Assembly (NCBI GenBank): GCA_018062725.1 | Contig: JAGORP010000106.1 | Span: 1 to 7,093 of the forward strand | Direction of reading: 5' to 3' | Source: Flavobacterium sp. | GTDB lineage: Bacteria > Bacteroidota > Bacteroidia > Flavobacteriales > Flavobacteriaceae | Length of the DNA stretch: 7,093 nt | Shown here: positions 1 through 6,134 of the stretch, piece after piece | Layout of the letters: each line of letters starts with the position of its first letter | Position numbering within the stretch: the stretch's first letter is position 1 | The notes under the pieces: model-generated | Database searches by the model: none | What the model was told of the DNA's origin: nothing | What the model saw: only the letters and a program-made list of their open reading frames with translations | Position numbers and translations under genes: made by a program

Positions 1-49
1 CAACATGCTTACTATCTAATTCCACTCGCTGTCAAAACCAGTCGACCCC
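1..49 (-). ncRNA. ssrA: tmRNA 5' end (partial, cut by window edge)
   Basis: Read on the minus strand from 49 down to 1, the sequence begins GGGGTCGACTGG, continues with TTTTGACAGCGAG, and ends with GTAAGCATG near the window edge. From knowledge of the family, GGGG followed by GACTGGTTT.GACAGCG and a later GTAAGCATG is the conserved 5' half of the tRNA-like domain in Bacteroidota tmRNA, which rescues ribosomes stalled on broken messages together with SmpB. The initial GGGG would be the 5' strand of the acceptor stem and the RNase P product end. Only about 49 nt are present; the tag reading frame, pseudoknots and 3' acceptor end lie outside the window. It was recognised from memory of the motif, not by a covariance search. 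Confidence 0.85.
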
Positions 50-61
50 AAATGAAGTGTG

Positions 62-69
62 CAAATTTA
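62..69 (-). promoter_or_regulatory. Candidate -7 box for tmRNA
   Basis: The minus strand reads TAAATTTG here, a perfect match to the Bacteroidota -7 consensus TAnnTTTG. It ends 12 bases before the first G of the tmRNA, leaving room for a transcription start and a leader of a few bases to be removed by RNase P. A -33 TTG at the usual distance is not obvious; the nearest (82-84) is only 12 bases away. The box sits between the hydrolase stop codon and ssrA. Confidence 0.5.
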
Positions 70-87
70 AGGAAAAAATATCAAAAA

Positions 88-1299
88 CTATTCCACTAAT
101 TCATCCGATTTTTTTCGAATATGAAAAGGATAATCGCCAAACAATCCTGTAGCCAATTTTAAGTAATAGGCTTTTCGGGTATATTTATTGGAAAGTGCTA
201 TTAAAGTCGCTTTTTCATTAATCAATTTGATATAAGCAGAAGTATTTCCATGCCACCATCCGTTGTGATAGAACATTTTTTTATCATCTCCCCATTCTAA
301 TAATCGGATGCCTAATCCGTAGTTTCTTTTTCCTCGACTTTCATAACTATAGCCTTTAAACACTTCTTTGAGTAGTTTTTTATTCAAAAAAGTTGGACTG
401 TAGGTGGCCATATCAAACTTCAGTAAATCTCTTGCGGTTGAGTAAATATTTTTATCTCCATAAATGTCATCCAAATGATTTAAGGGATATTTTATATAAT
501 TCCCTTTATAAGAAGCGCTCACCGTGTCAGCATGTTTTGTCATGTCAAAAACAAAGGTGTTTTTCATATGTAAAGGCTCAAAAATGAGTTTTTTCATCGC
601 CGTTCTATAATCCATCTTCGTGATTTTTTCAATCACCAAAGCTAAAATGGCATAATTGGTATTACAGTAGCTAAATCGGCTATCGGGTTTGAATTCTAAT
701 TGAATGTTGTTTTTGGCCAAAATTGGAATTAAATCGCTATTTTGAAGCGTATTGTGCCGATCCCAAACCCCTTTATCTTCAATGAAATAACTGTAATTTC
801 TAATTCCGCTTCTGTGATTTAAAAGCATTCGAATGGTAATGTCTTCGTATGGGAAATCTGCAAACAATGTTTTTACTTTTTGATCCAATTGAAGTTGTTT
901 CGAATCAATCAATAATAAAACAGCTGTTGCCGTTAACACTTTACTCACAGAAGCAATATGAAGTGGCGTTTGTGCTGTTATCACTTCTTGTTTTTCAAAA
1001 TTAGCCATTCCGCTATACTTTTCGTAAATAATATGCCCATTTTGAGCGACTAAGACACTTCCAGAATAATCATTACTGAAAAACTCTTTGTCATATAAAT
1101 AGTTTAAACTATCGGCTATGATTTTTTTCTTTTCTTCAGAAATGTTGGGCAAACTGTCTTCAAATGGTTGCATTCGGTATACAGAACCAACCTTATTTTG
1201 TTCTTTTGTTTTTTTTACTTTTCGTTGCTCAGTACATGAAAAACAGATAGTTACTATAGTAAAAAGTAAGAGTAGTTTTATATTTATTTTGAATGTCAT
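88..1299 (-). CDS. Lipoprotein serine hydrolase, beta-lactamase/PBP class C-like fold
   Basis: A protein of 403 aa, probably exported and lipid-anchored, of the serine beta-lactamase-related family (class C/AmpC-like, esterase or D-Ala-D-Ala peptidase type). Residues 5-20 form a hydrophobic signal ending at Cys22 (CFSC), a plausible though not ideal lipobox, followed by a Lys/Glu-rich tether. The catalytic SxxK is S117-V-S-K120 in HIASVSK, the second motif YxN is Y211-C-N213, and the third motif is probably H345-N-G347 in a Trp-rich HNGWWHG stretch. Length fits the family. I chose the ATG at 1297-1299. An in-frame TTG at 1318-1320 would give 410 aa, but it overlaps the -7 promoter box and lengthens the signal's N-region without need. 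The true substrate cannot be read from sequence; many members act on peptidoglycan peptides or esters rather than beta-lactams. No terminator hairpin is seen before ssrA, so read-through into it is possible. Confidence 0.9.
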   Translation of the reverse strand: MTFKINIKLLLLFTIVTICFSCTEQRKVKKTKEQNKVGSVYRMQPFEDSLPNISEEKKKIIADSLNYLYDKEFFSNDYSGSVLVAQNGHIIYEKYSGMANFEKQEVITAQTPLHIASVSKVLTATAVLLLIDSKQLQLDQKVKTLFADFPYEDITIRMLLNHRSGIRNYSYFIEDKGVWDRHNTLQNSDLIPILAKNNIQLEFKPDSRFSYCNTNYAILALVIEKITKMDYRTAMKKLIFEPLHMKNTFVFDMTKHADTVSASYKGNYIKYPLNHLDDIYGDKNIYSTARDLLKFDMATYSPTFLNKKLLKEVFKGYSYESRGKRNYGLGIRLLEWGDDKKMFYHNGWWHGNTSAYIKLINEKATLIALSNKYTRKAYYLKLATGLFGDYPFHIRKKSDELVE

Positions 1300-1317
1300 T
1301 TTAAGTAGCTTGAATGA

Positions 1318-1346
1318 CAAATATAAATAAAGAAATCAGTTTCAAA
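1318..1346 (-). promoter_or_regulatory. Promoter of the serine hydrolase gene
   Basis: On the minus strand, a -33 TTTG (1346-1343) is followed by a 17-base spacer and a perfect -7 box TATATTTG (1325-1318). This matches the Bacteroidota primary sigma factor consensus. Transcription would begin near 1311, giving a leader of only about 10 bases before the ATG at 1299. That geometry argues against the upstream TTG at 1320 as start. A second -7-like TATTTTTG (1350-1343) overlaps the -33 element and lacks its own TTG. Confidence 0.6.
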
Positions 1347-1372
1347 AATAGGTTGACTAGAATATTTTTGGG

Positions 1373-1402
1373 TTGTTTTGTGAATTCTAAATGTTATATT
1401 TG
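1373..1402 (+). promoter_or_regulatory. Promoter of the LKR-like dehydrogenase gene
   Basis: TTG at 1373-1375, a 19-base spacer and a perfect TAnnTTTG box (TATATTTG, 1395-1402) fit the Bacteroidota promoter consensus. The predicted start near 1408 leaves a leader of about 50 bases. The leader contains a weak AT-only inverted repeat (GTTATA 1423-1428 / TATAAC 1435-1440). It is back to back with the hydrolase promoter, and the two cores are about 26 bases apart. Confidence 0.6.
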
Positions 1403-1458
1403 TAACAAATTATAAACGAGGAGTTATATAATTTTATAACCCTATAATCAACAAGTTA

Positions 1459-2664
1459 ATGAAATTTGGATTAATAAAAGAGCGTAAAAATCCGCCAGAC
1501 AGAAGAGTTGTTTTTACTCCAACTGAATTATTAAAGTTAAAAGAACAATTTCCGCAAGCCGATTTCGAAGTAGAATCTTCTGACATACGTGTTTTTCCTG
1601 ATACTGCCTATAGCGAATTAGGAATTAAAGTTGATACGGATGTTTCCGATTGCGATGTACTTATCGGTGTTAAAGAAGTTCCAGTGGAAGCGCTTATTCC
1701 AAATAAAACCTACTTTTTCTTTTCACATACCATTAAAAAACAACCGTATAATAGAAAATTATTGTTGGCTTGTTTGGAAAAAAATATCACACTTGTGGAT
1801 CACGAAACGGTTGTGGATAAAAATAATAAAAGACTGATTGGTTTTGGTCGTTATGCCGGAATTGTGGGGGCTTATAACGGAATTCGCGCTTTCGGAATGA
1901 AATTTGATTTGTTCAATTTAGTGAAAGCCGAAACATTAAAAGACCAAAATGAGTTGATTGAGCGTTTGCGTCGCCCTATGTTGCCACCTATTAAAATTGT
2001 ACTTACTGGACACGGGAAAGTAGGATTAGGCGCCAAAGAAATGCTTGATGGAATGAAAATCAAACAAGTTTCTATCGAAGATTATCTGACAAAAAACTAC
2101 GATAAGCCTGTTTATACGCATATCGATTTAGAAGATTACAACAAAAGAATTGACGGAAAACCTTTCGATAAAAAGGATTTTTATGCCAATCCGCAAGAAT
2201 ACACCTCCAATTTTGAGCGTTTTACTAAAGTTTCAGATATTTTTATGGCAGGTCATTTCTATGGAAATGGAGCGCCAGCTATTTTAACTCGCGAAATGTT
2301 AAAGGCAGCTGATAATAAAATTAAAGTAGTAGCGGATATTTCTTGTGATGTAGATGGACCGATTGCTTGTACCATCAAAGCGTCTACGATTGCAGATCCT
2401 ATTTTTGGCTATTTGCCAAGCGAACACAAAGAAGTGCATTACGATCATCCTGCTGCCATAGTAGTCATGTCGGTAGATAATTTACCATGTGAATTGCCTA
2501 AAGATGCCAGTGAAGGTTTTGGAGAAATGTTTTTAGAACACGTGATTCCCGCTTTATACAACAATGATGCCGATGGTATTTTGGAAAGAGGAACGATTTG
2601 TAAAAACGGAAAACTCACCGAAAGATTCCAATACCTGCAAGATTATGTAGATGGAAAAGAATAA
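1459..2664 (+). CDS. Stand-alone lysine-ketoglutarate reductase / saccharopine dehydrogenase-like enzyme (AlaDH/PNT fold)
   Basis: A cytosolic 401-aa NAD(P)-dependent oxidoreductase of the alanine dehydrogenase/transhydrogenase superfamily. It most resembles the LKR half of animal AASS and yeast Lys1, which join or split lysine and 2-oxoglutarate through saccharopine. Residues 1-130 form the N-terminal domain: MKFGLIKERKNPPDRRV, then GVKEVP (K72) and FFSHTIKKQ (H90), which line up with the catalytic Lys and His of Lys1. FGRYAGIVGAYN (129-140) closes that domain. The Rossmann loop is G184-H-G-K-V-G189. The block DISCDVDGPIACTIKASTI (293-311) matches the Lys1/LKR substrate region. There is no C-terminal saccharopine-oxidising domain, unlike AASS, and no partner gene nearby. 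Start context is A-rich with no real Shine-Dalgarno. The gene has its own promoter and a terminator directly after the stop. Lysine breakdown is the likely role, but another amino acid substrate is possible. Confidence 0.85.
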   Translation: MKFGLIKERKNPPDRRVVFTPTELLKLKEQFPQADFEVESSDIRVFPDTAYSELGIKVDTDVSDCDVLIGVKEVPVEALIPNKTYFFFSHTIKKQPYNRKLLLACLEKNITLVDHETVVDKNNKRLIGFGRYAGIVGAYNGIRAFGMKFDLFNLVKAETLKDQNELIERLRRPMLPPIKIVLTGHGKVGLGAKEMLDGMKIKQVSIEDYLTKNYDKPVYTHIDLEDYNKRIDGKPFDKKDFYANPQEYTSNFERFTKVSDIFMAGHFYGNGAPAILTREMLKAADNKIKVVADISCDVDGPIACTIKASTIADPIFGYLPSEHKEVHYDHPAAIVVMSVDNLPCELPKDASEGFGEMFLEHVIPALYNNDADGILERGTICKNGKLTERFQYLQDYVDGKE

Positions 2665-2667
2665 TTA

Positions 2668-2694
2668 GAATCCCGATTTTGTCGGGATTTTTTT
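2668..2694 (+). terminator. Intrinsic terminator of the LKR-like gene
   Basis: AATCCCGA (2669-2676) pairs perfectly with TCGGGATT (2682-2689) around a 5-base loop TTTTG, with a G-T pair extending the base, followed by a run of T to 2694. It starts 4 bases after the stop codon, so the upstream gene is a single-gene transcript. The downstream peptidase gene begins only about 30 bases later. Confidence 0.9.
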
Positions 2695-2725
2695 ATTTTG
2701 TTACTTTACTATTCAATCAATTCTA

Positions 2726-4096
2726 ATGAAAAATATATTTCTTTTATCTATTCTTACTTGTACCATAGGCTTTGCACAAAATTCCGATGAAGCGCAATTA
2801 AAAGCCATTTACAATCAGGCGTTGACCAAATCTCAATGCTATTCGCAATTGGATTATCTGTCTAATAAAATTTGACACCGTTTGTCAGGCTCTGTTGGAG
2901 CTGAAAAAGCAGTACAATATACCAAAACCCAAATGGAAGCTTCTGGTGCATTTGATAAAGTCTATTTGCAAGAAGTAATGGTGCCCAAATGGGTACGAGG
3001 CGAAAAAGAATCGGCTTATTTTATGACTAAAGGAAAGAAAATTACTGTTCCTATTTGTGCCTTGGGTATGAGTGTGGCTACTTCTAAAAAAGGAATTGTA
3101 GCCGAAGTAATTGAAGTACAATCGTTAGAGGAATTGAAAATACTAGGTGAAGGGAAAGTAAAGGGAAAGCTTGTGTTTTTTAATCGCCCGATGGACAATG
3201 CGCAAATTGAAGCTTTTGTGTCTTATTCTGGAGCTGGAGATCAGCGTAGAGTCGGAGCGATCGAAGCCTCTAAATTAGGTGCTTTGGGAACTATTGTACG
3301 CTCGTTAAACTTTAGATTAGACGATTTTCCGCATACCGGAGCGATGAGTTATGGCGATTTGCCTAAAGAAAAGCGAATTCCGGCTTGTGCCATCAGTACT
3401 AATGGTGCCGAATTGTTGAGTCAGTCGTTAAAACAAGATCCAACTTTAAAATTCTATTTCAAACAATCCTGTTATCAAGAAGCCGATGTACTGTCGCATA
3501 ATGTTGTAGGGGAAATTAAAGGAACGGAAACTCCTGAAAATATAGTGGTTGTGGGTGGTCATTTAGATTCTTGGGATTTGGCCGATGGCTCGCATGACGA
3601 TGGAGCTGGTTGCGTTCAAAGTATGGAAGTGGCTACTATTTTTAAAAATATAGGATACAAACCCAAAAATACCATTCGTGTCGTAATGTTCATGAATGAA
3701 GAAAATGGAACACGTGGAGGAAAAAAATATGCCGAATTGGCTCAAAAAAACAACGAAAATCACATTTTTGCATTAGAAAGCGATTCGGGTGGATTTGCGC
3801 CCAGAGGTTTTTCGTTTGAATCGGATGCGACTAGTTTGGAAAAATTCCAAAGTTGGAAGCCTTTATTTGAACCGTATCTGATTCACACTTTTGTAAAAGG
3901 ACACGGTGGTTCAGATATTAATGATTTAAAATCGAATCGAATTGTTAAAGCGGGACTTCGACCAGATTCGCAGCGTTATTTTGATTATCATCACGCGGCG
4001 AATGACAAATTTGACGCCATCAATAAGCGGGAATTAGAGCTAGGAGCAGCCACAATGACTTCGTTGATTTATTTGATTGATAAATACGGAATATAA
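2726..4096 (+). pseudogene. Secreted M28 metallopeptidase (carboxypeptidase Q-like), interrupted by an in-frame TGA
   Basis: From the ATG at 2726 the frame encodes a signal peptide (MKNIFLLSILTCTIGFAQ, cleavage likely before the Gln) and a helical pro-region, then hits TGA at codon 50, and runs open for another 406 codons to TAA at 4094-4096. Residues below count the TGA as one codon. The text around it, NKI(stop)HRLSGSVGAEKAVQYTK, matches the family's IG.RLSGS entry. A protease-associated-like insert covers roughly 110-240. The M28 two-zinc site is complete: H279 in GGHLDSWD, D291 in HDDGAG, E325/E326 in MNEENG, D353 in ESDSGG, and H422/H423 in DYHHAAND. Family members cut dipeptides or act as aminopeptidases outside the cytoplasm. 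Restart at TTG 2882 would give a 404-aa protein with no signal peptide and probably misplaced. A total of 455 sense codons fits the family, so apart from one base the gene looks healthy. No clear promoter was seen between the terminator and the ATG. Confidence 0.85.
2873..2875 (+). other. In-frame TGA replacing an expected glycine codon
   Basis: Codon 50 of the M28 peptidase gene reads TGA. The ATG at 2726 and the downstream catalytic frame are in the same phase, so this is a point change and not a frameshift. M28 relatives normally have Gly before x-R-L-[ST]-G-S, and GGA to TGA is a single base change. Confidence 0.85.
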
Positions 4097-4123
4097 AAAG
4101 AGCGGTTTTTAAACCGCTCTTTT
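4096..4123. terminator. Bidirectional intrinsic terminator between converging genes
   Basis: AAAGAGCGGTT (4097-4107) pairs perfectly with AACCGCTCTTT (4112-4122) around a TTTA loop. The A-rich left arm and T-rich right arm give a U-run in either direction. It begins at the last base of the M28 stop codon and ends 8 bases before the creD stop codon, so it most likely ends both the plus-strand peptidase transcript and the minus-strand creD operon. Confidence 0.85.
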
Positions 4124-4131
4124 GTTGTATA

Positions 4132-5487
4132 TTAATTGGAATTCCAATCAATTTTTCTCGAGAAGTACATCACGGCTCCGAGTATCGCAAACAATCCGAT
4201 GCTTCCTACCAATAAAGCATAGCTTTCTAATTGGATAATCACATAAATAAAAGTGTACAAAGCGGCTAAAGAAGCAGCCACAAAGCCAGCAAATTTTTTG
4301 TTAAGAATGGAATTTGAATAAATTCCGATCATTGTGATGACCGCTATTCCGGCAATAATATAAGCCAATTTAAAACTCGAATGTTCGGTGATGGAAATCA
4401 GTAAAGTGTAAAACATAATCAAGGCCAAACCAATCATACTGTATTGGAAAATATGAATGCCGATTTTGCTGATCGATTGAATCAGGAAGAAAACTAAGAA
4501 TGTCAAACCAATTACTAAGAAACCATATTTGGAAGCACGTTCGTTTTGTTGGTATTCGTCAACAGTTTCAATCAGTTTGACACCAAAAGCATATTCATTT
4601 AAATTCGGGAGTTTTTCCAAATGTTGTTGTGAAAAGGAGCGATTGATGTCTAAAATTTTCCAATCGGCGTGAAATCCTTTTTTATCGATTGATTTTGTAG
4701 TATCATTGGCGGCAAAGGCTCCTTCGAAACTCGGCGAATCCCAATCGGAATTGATACTTACGGTACTAGTTTTTCCAATCGGAATGAATTTAATGCTTTT
4801 GCTTCCGTTGTATTGCATTTCAAAATTGAATTGGATAGCATCTGTTTTTGCCAACGTTTGGTAATCAAATGTATTCGATTCTAGCGTTCCGTATATCGTA
4901 TCTTCTTCCGATTTCGATTCAAAATTCAGTTTTTGATTATTCAAGTTAATATTCAGATCACTTTTAATACTCTTTAAATTAGTTGTTTTTACTACGATGG
5001 AAGCACTATTCCAAAGGAGATCTTCCGATTTTAAATGTAGTTTTTCCAAATTAGGTTTGCTAAACTTTCCATCAAATTTCATAGCGGCCGTGAAAACAAC
5101 ATTAGTATAGATTCCTCTTTTAAGCGAGGTATTTTTAATCACCTTGGAATTGTTGTTTAATTTTTCAGGAAAGAAATACGCATTTTTGATAGTTGTTTTT
5201 CGCTGAAGGGTTGTCACGTTTGTTTTTGGATTGGTAACATTATATTCTTCAAAAGATTTATAGGGAATCTTAAGAATCGGACCATAAAATAAAATGTCTT
5301 TTCCCCATAATTGCGCTACTTCATCTACAACTTCTTGTTTGCGTTGTGAACGTTCTGTAATTAAGTTTTTTACAAATTCTAACGGAATAAGTAAAACGAG
5401 TGCTAAAAAACCGACTAGCATCATTTTTGCTGTGGTACTTTGAAAGATGGATTCTGATTTTTGATTTTCTTGTGATTTATTTTCCAT
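4132..5487 (-). CDS. creD: CreD-family inner-membrane protein
   Basis: A 451-aa inner-membrane protein, the usual length for CreD. A membrane helix at about 21-43 is followed by the family signature LITERSQRKQEVVDEV..LWG and GPILKIPY (42-76). A large periplasmic beta-rich region runs to about 320 and includes KFIPIGKTSTVSINSDW..PSFEGAF. The second signature VDEYQQNERASKYGFL (309-324) leads into five helices (about 321-339, 343-367, 372-392, 397-420, 422-443). In Enterobacteria and Pseudomonads creD is controlled by the CreBC two-component system and affects envelope integrity and beta-lactam response; its biochemical activity is unknown. Here no creBC is present and the nearby regulator is a winged-helix protein. 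The ATG is preceded by an A-rich stretch, 10 bases after the stop of the previous gene, so it is the last gene of the operon before the shared terminator. Confidence 0.9.
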   Translation of the reverse strand: MENKSQENQKSESIFQSTTAKMMLVGFLALVLLIPLEFVKNLITERSQRKQEVVDEVAQLWGKDILFYGPILKIPYKSFEEYNVTNPKTNVTTLQRKTTIKNAYFFPEKLNNNSKVIKNTSLKRGIYTNVVFTAAMKFDGKFSKPNLEKLHLKSEDLLWNSASIVVKTTNLKSIKSDLNINLNNQKLNFESKSEEDTIYGTLESNTFDYQTLAKTDAIQFNFEMQYNGSKSIKFIPIGKTSTVSINSDWDSPSFEGAFAANDTTKSIDKKGFHADWKILDINRSFSQQHLEKLPNLNEYAFGVKLIETVDEYQQNERASKYGFLVIGLTFLVFFLIQSISKIGIHIFQYSMIGLALIMFYTLLISITEHSSFKLAYIIAGIAVITMIGIYSNSILNKKFAGFVAASLAALYTFIYVIIQLESYALLVGSIGLFAILGAVMYFSRKIDWNSN

Positions 5488-5497
5488 TTTTTTTAAT

Positions 5498-5785
5498 TTA
5501 TTGATTGTTAAGTGTTACAGTGAAATACAAATAGGCAATTGGGATATTGCTTAAAACGATTTGGATTTTTATGGCTGTTTCTTCTTTTTCAGCATAAAAT
5601 AATAGCCTGTAGACAAGATGAATTAGTACAAGACTATTGAAAAATAGGGCAAACAAAACATAGAAAAATCCAACATATATAAGATTTTCATTTTTTGTTA
5701 TTTGGAAAGAAAGAAACAGAAAGGTTCCAATTAGAAAGCTTCCCATAGCGAATAGGGTTGAGAAAGAAATTTTATTTAGGCTCAT
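5498..5785 (-). CDS. Small three-helix membrane protein, unknown function
   Basis: A 95-aa hydrophobic protein I do not recognise. Predicted helices are at about 9-29, 34-58 and 72-92, with a charged YAEKEET segment between the second and third. I chose the ATG at 5783-5785 (MSLNKISFST), which has an A-rich leader typical of this group. An upstream in-frame TTG at 5813-5815 would give 105 aa, but it lies inside the 19-bp palindrome and is less likely. The stop is 10 bases before creD, so the two are almost certainly cotranscribed. A role as a CreD partner is inference from position only. Confidence 0.75.
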   Translation of the reverse strand: MSLNKISFSTLFAMGSFLIGTFLFLSFQITKNENLIYVGFFYVLFALFFNSLVLIHLVYRLLFYAEKEETAIKIQIVLSNIPIAYLYFTVTLNNQ

Positions 5786-5800
5786 TTTTATATTTAAAAG

Positions 5801-5819
5801 TACTTTGAAATTCAAAGTA
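5801..5819. promoter_or_regulatory. Perfect 19-bp palindrome, candidate operator
   Basis: TACTTTGAA (5801-5809), a central A, and TTCAAAGTA (5811-5819) form a perfect inverted repeat with 9-base arms. It lies in the 52-base gap between the winged-helix regulator gene and the 95-aa membrane gene, 15 bases upstream of the latter's ATG. Such symmetry fits a homodimeric winged-helix protein. The arm read on the minus strand also includes TTACTTTG (5820-5813), one mismatch from a -7 box, so binding could block a local promoter, though no -33 TTG is found at a suitable distance. A hairpin acting in the RNA is an alternative, but the stem is AT-rich and no strong U-run follows. Confidence 0.55.
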
Positions 5820-5837
5820 AGTGGTTAAAAAAATAGT

Positions 5838-6134
5838 TTAGGTTTTTGAAATTAATTTTTCAAGAGCGTTAATATGATCTTGAAAGGCTTTTTTTCCTTC
5901 AAGAGTGGCTTTATAGCTTGTGTTTGGTTTTTTTCCAATGAATTGTTTTTCGACCACAATATAATGTTCGCTTTCCAAAGCTTTGGCATGACTAGCCAAA
6001 TTACCGTCAGTAACGCCAAGCAATTCCTTTAACGTGGAGAAATCGGCACTTTCATTGACCATTAGTATCGACATAATTCCAAGTCGAATACGGTGATCAA
6101 AAGCTTTATTAATATTTTGAATGATGTTTTTCAA
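5838..6134 (-). CDS. Small winged-helix DNA-binding regulator (MarR/ArsR-like, PF13601 type)
   Basis: A 98-aa single-domain regulator. Helix 1 (DHRIRLGIMSILMV, 13-26), FSTLKELLGVTDGNLASHAKALE (32-54) with the recognition helix near 43-54, then a wing with YIVVEKQFIGKKPNTSYKATLEGKKAF (58-84), match the small winged-helix family found beside membrane-protein genes in Bacteroidota. No sensor or metal-binding cysteines are seen. The start is TTG at 6134-6132: the frame has no ATG until residue 21, inside helix 1, and meets a stop just upstream. The TTG overlaps the previous gene's TGA in a TTGA junction, suggesting translational coupling. The 98-aa length is normal for the family. It probably binds as a dimer and controls this operon, with the nearby palindrome as the candidate site. 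Confidence 0.87.
   Translation of the reverse strand: MKNIIQNINKAFDHRIRLGIMSILMVNESADFSTLKELLGVTDGNLASHAKALESEHYIVVEKQFIGKKPNTSYKATLEGKKAFQDHINALEKLISKT

Noticed and set aside
393..587. Plus-strand reading frame antisense to the serine hydrolase, and similar antisense frames at 1118-1330, 1872-2063, 2885-3198 and 3563-3763.
   Set aside because: They overlap well-supported genes, have no recognisable domains, and their composition looks like reverse-strand shadow coding.
1418..1423. GAGGAG, a strong Shine-Dalgarno-like sequence in the leader of the LKR-like gene.
   Set aside because: It is about 35 bases before the real start, and no ATG, GTG or TTG follows at a usable distance, so it does not set a start or a leader peptide.
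1423..1440. Inverted repeat GTTATA / TATAAC in the LKR-like leader, possible riboswitch or operator.
   Set aside because: The stem is 6 bases and almost all A/T. The leader of about 50 bases is too short for a lysine riboswitch and shows none of its conserved parts.
2873..2875. TGA read as selenocysteine.
   Set aside because: The family has Gly here, not Cys or Sec, the position is not catalytic, and no obvious insertion hairpin follows.
2882..4096. Treating the M28 peptidase as a normal 404-aa gene starting at TTG 2882.
   Set aside because: This start falls within the conserved RLSGS motif and removes the signal peptide, while a proper ATG with signal peptide lies in the same frame upstream of a single TGA.
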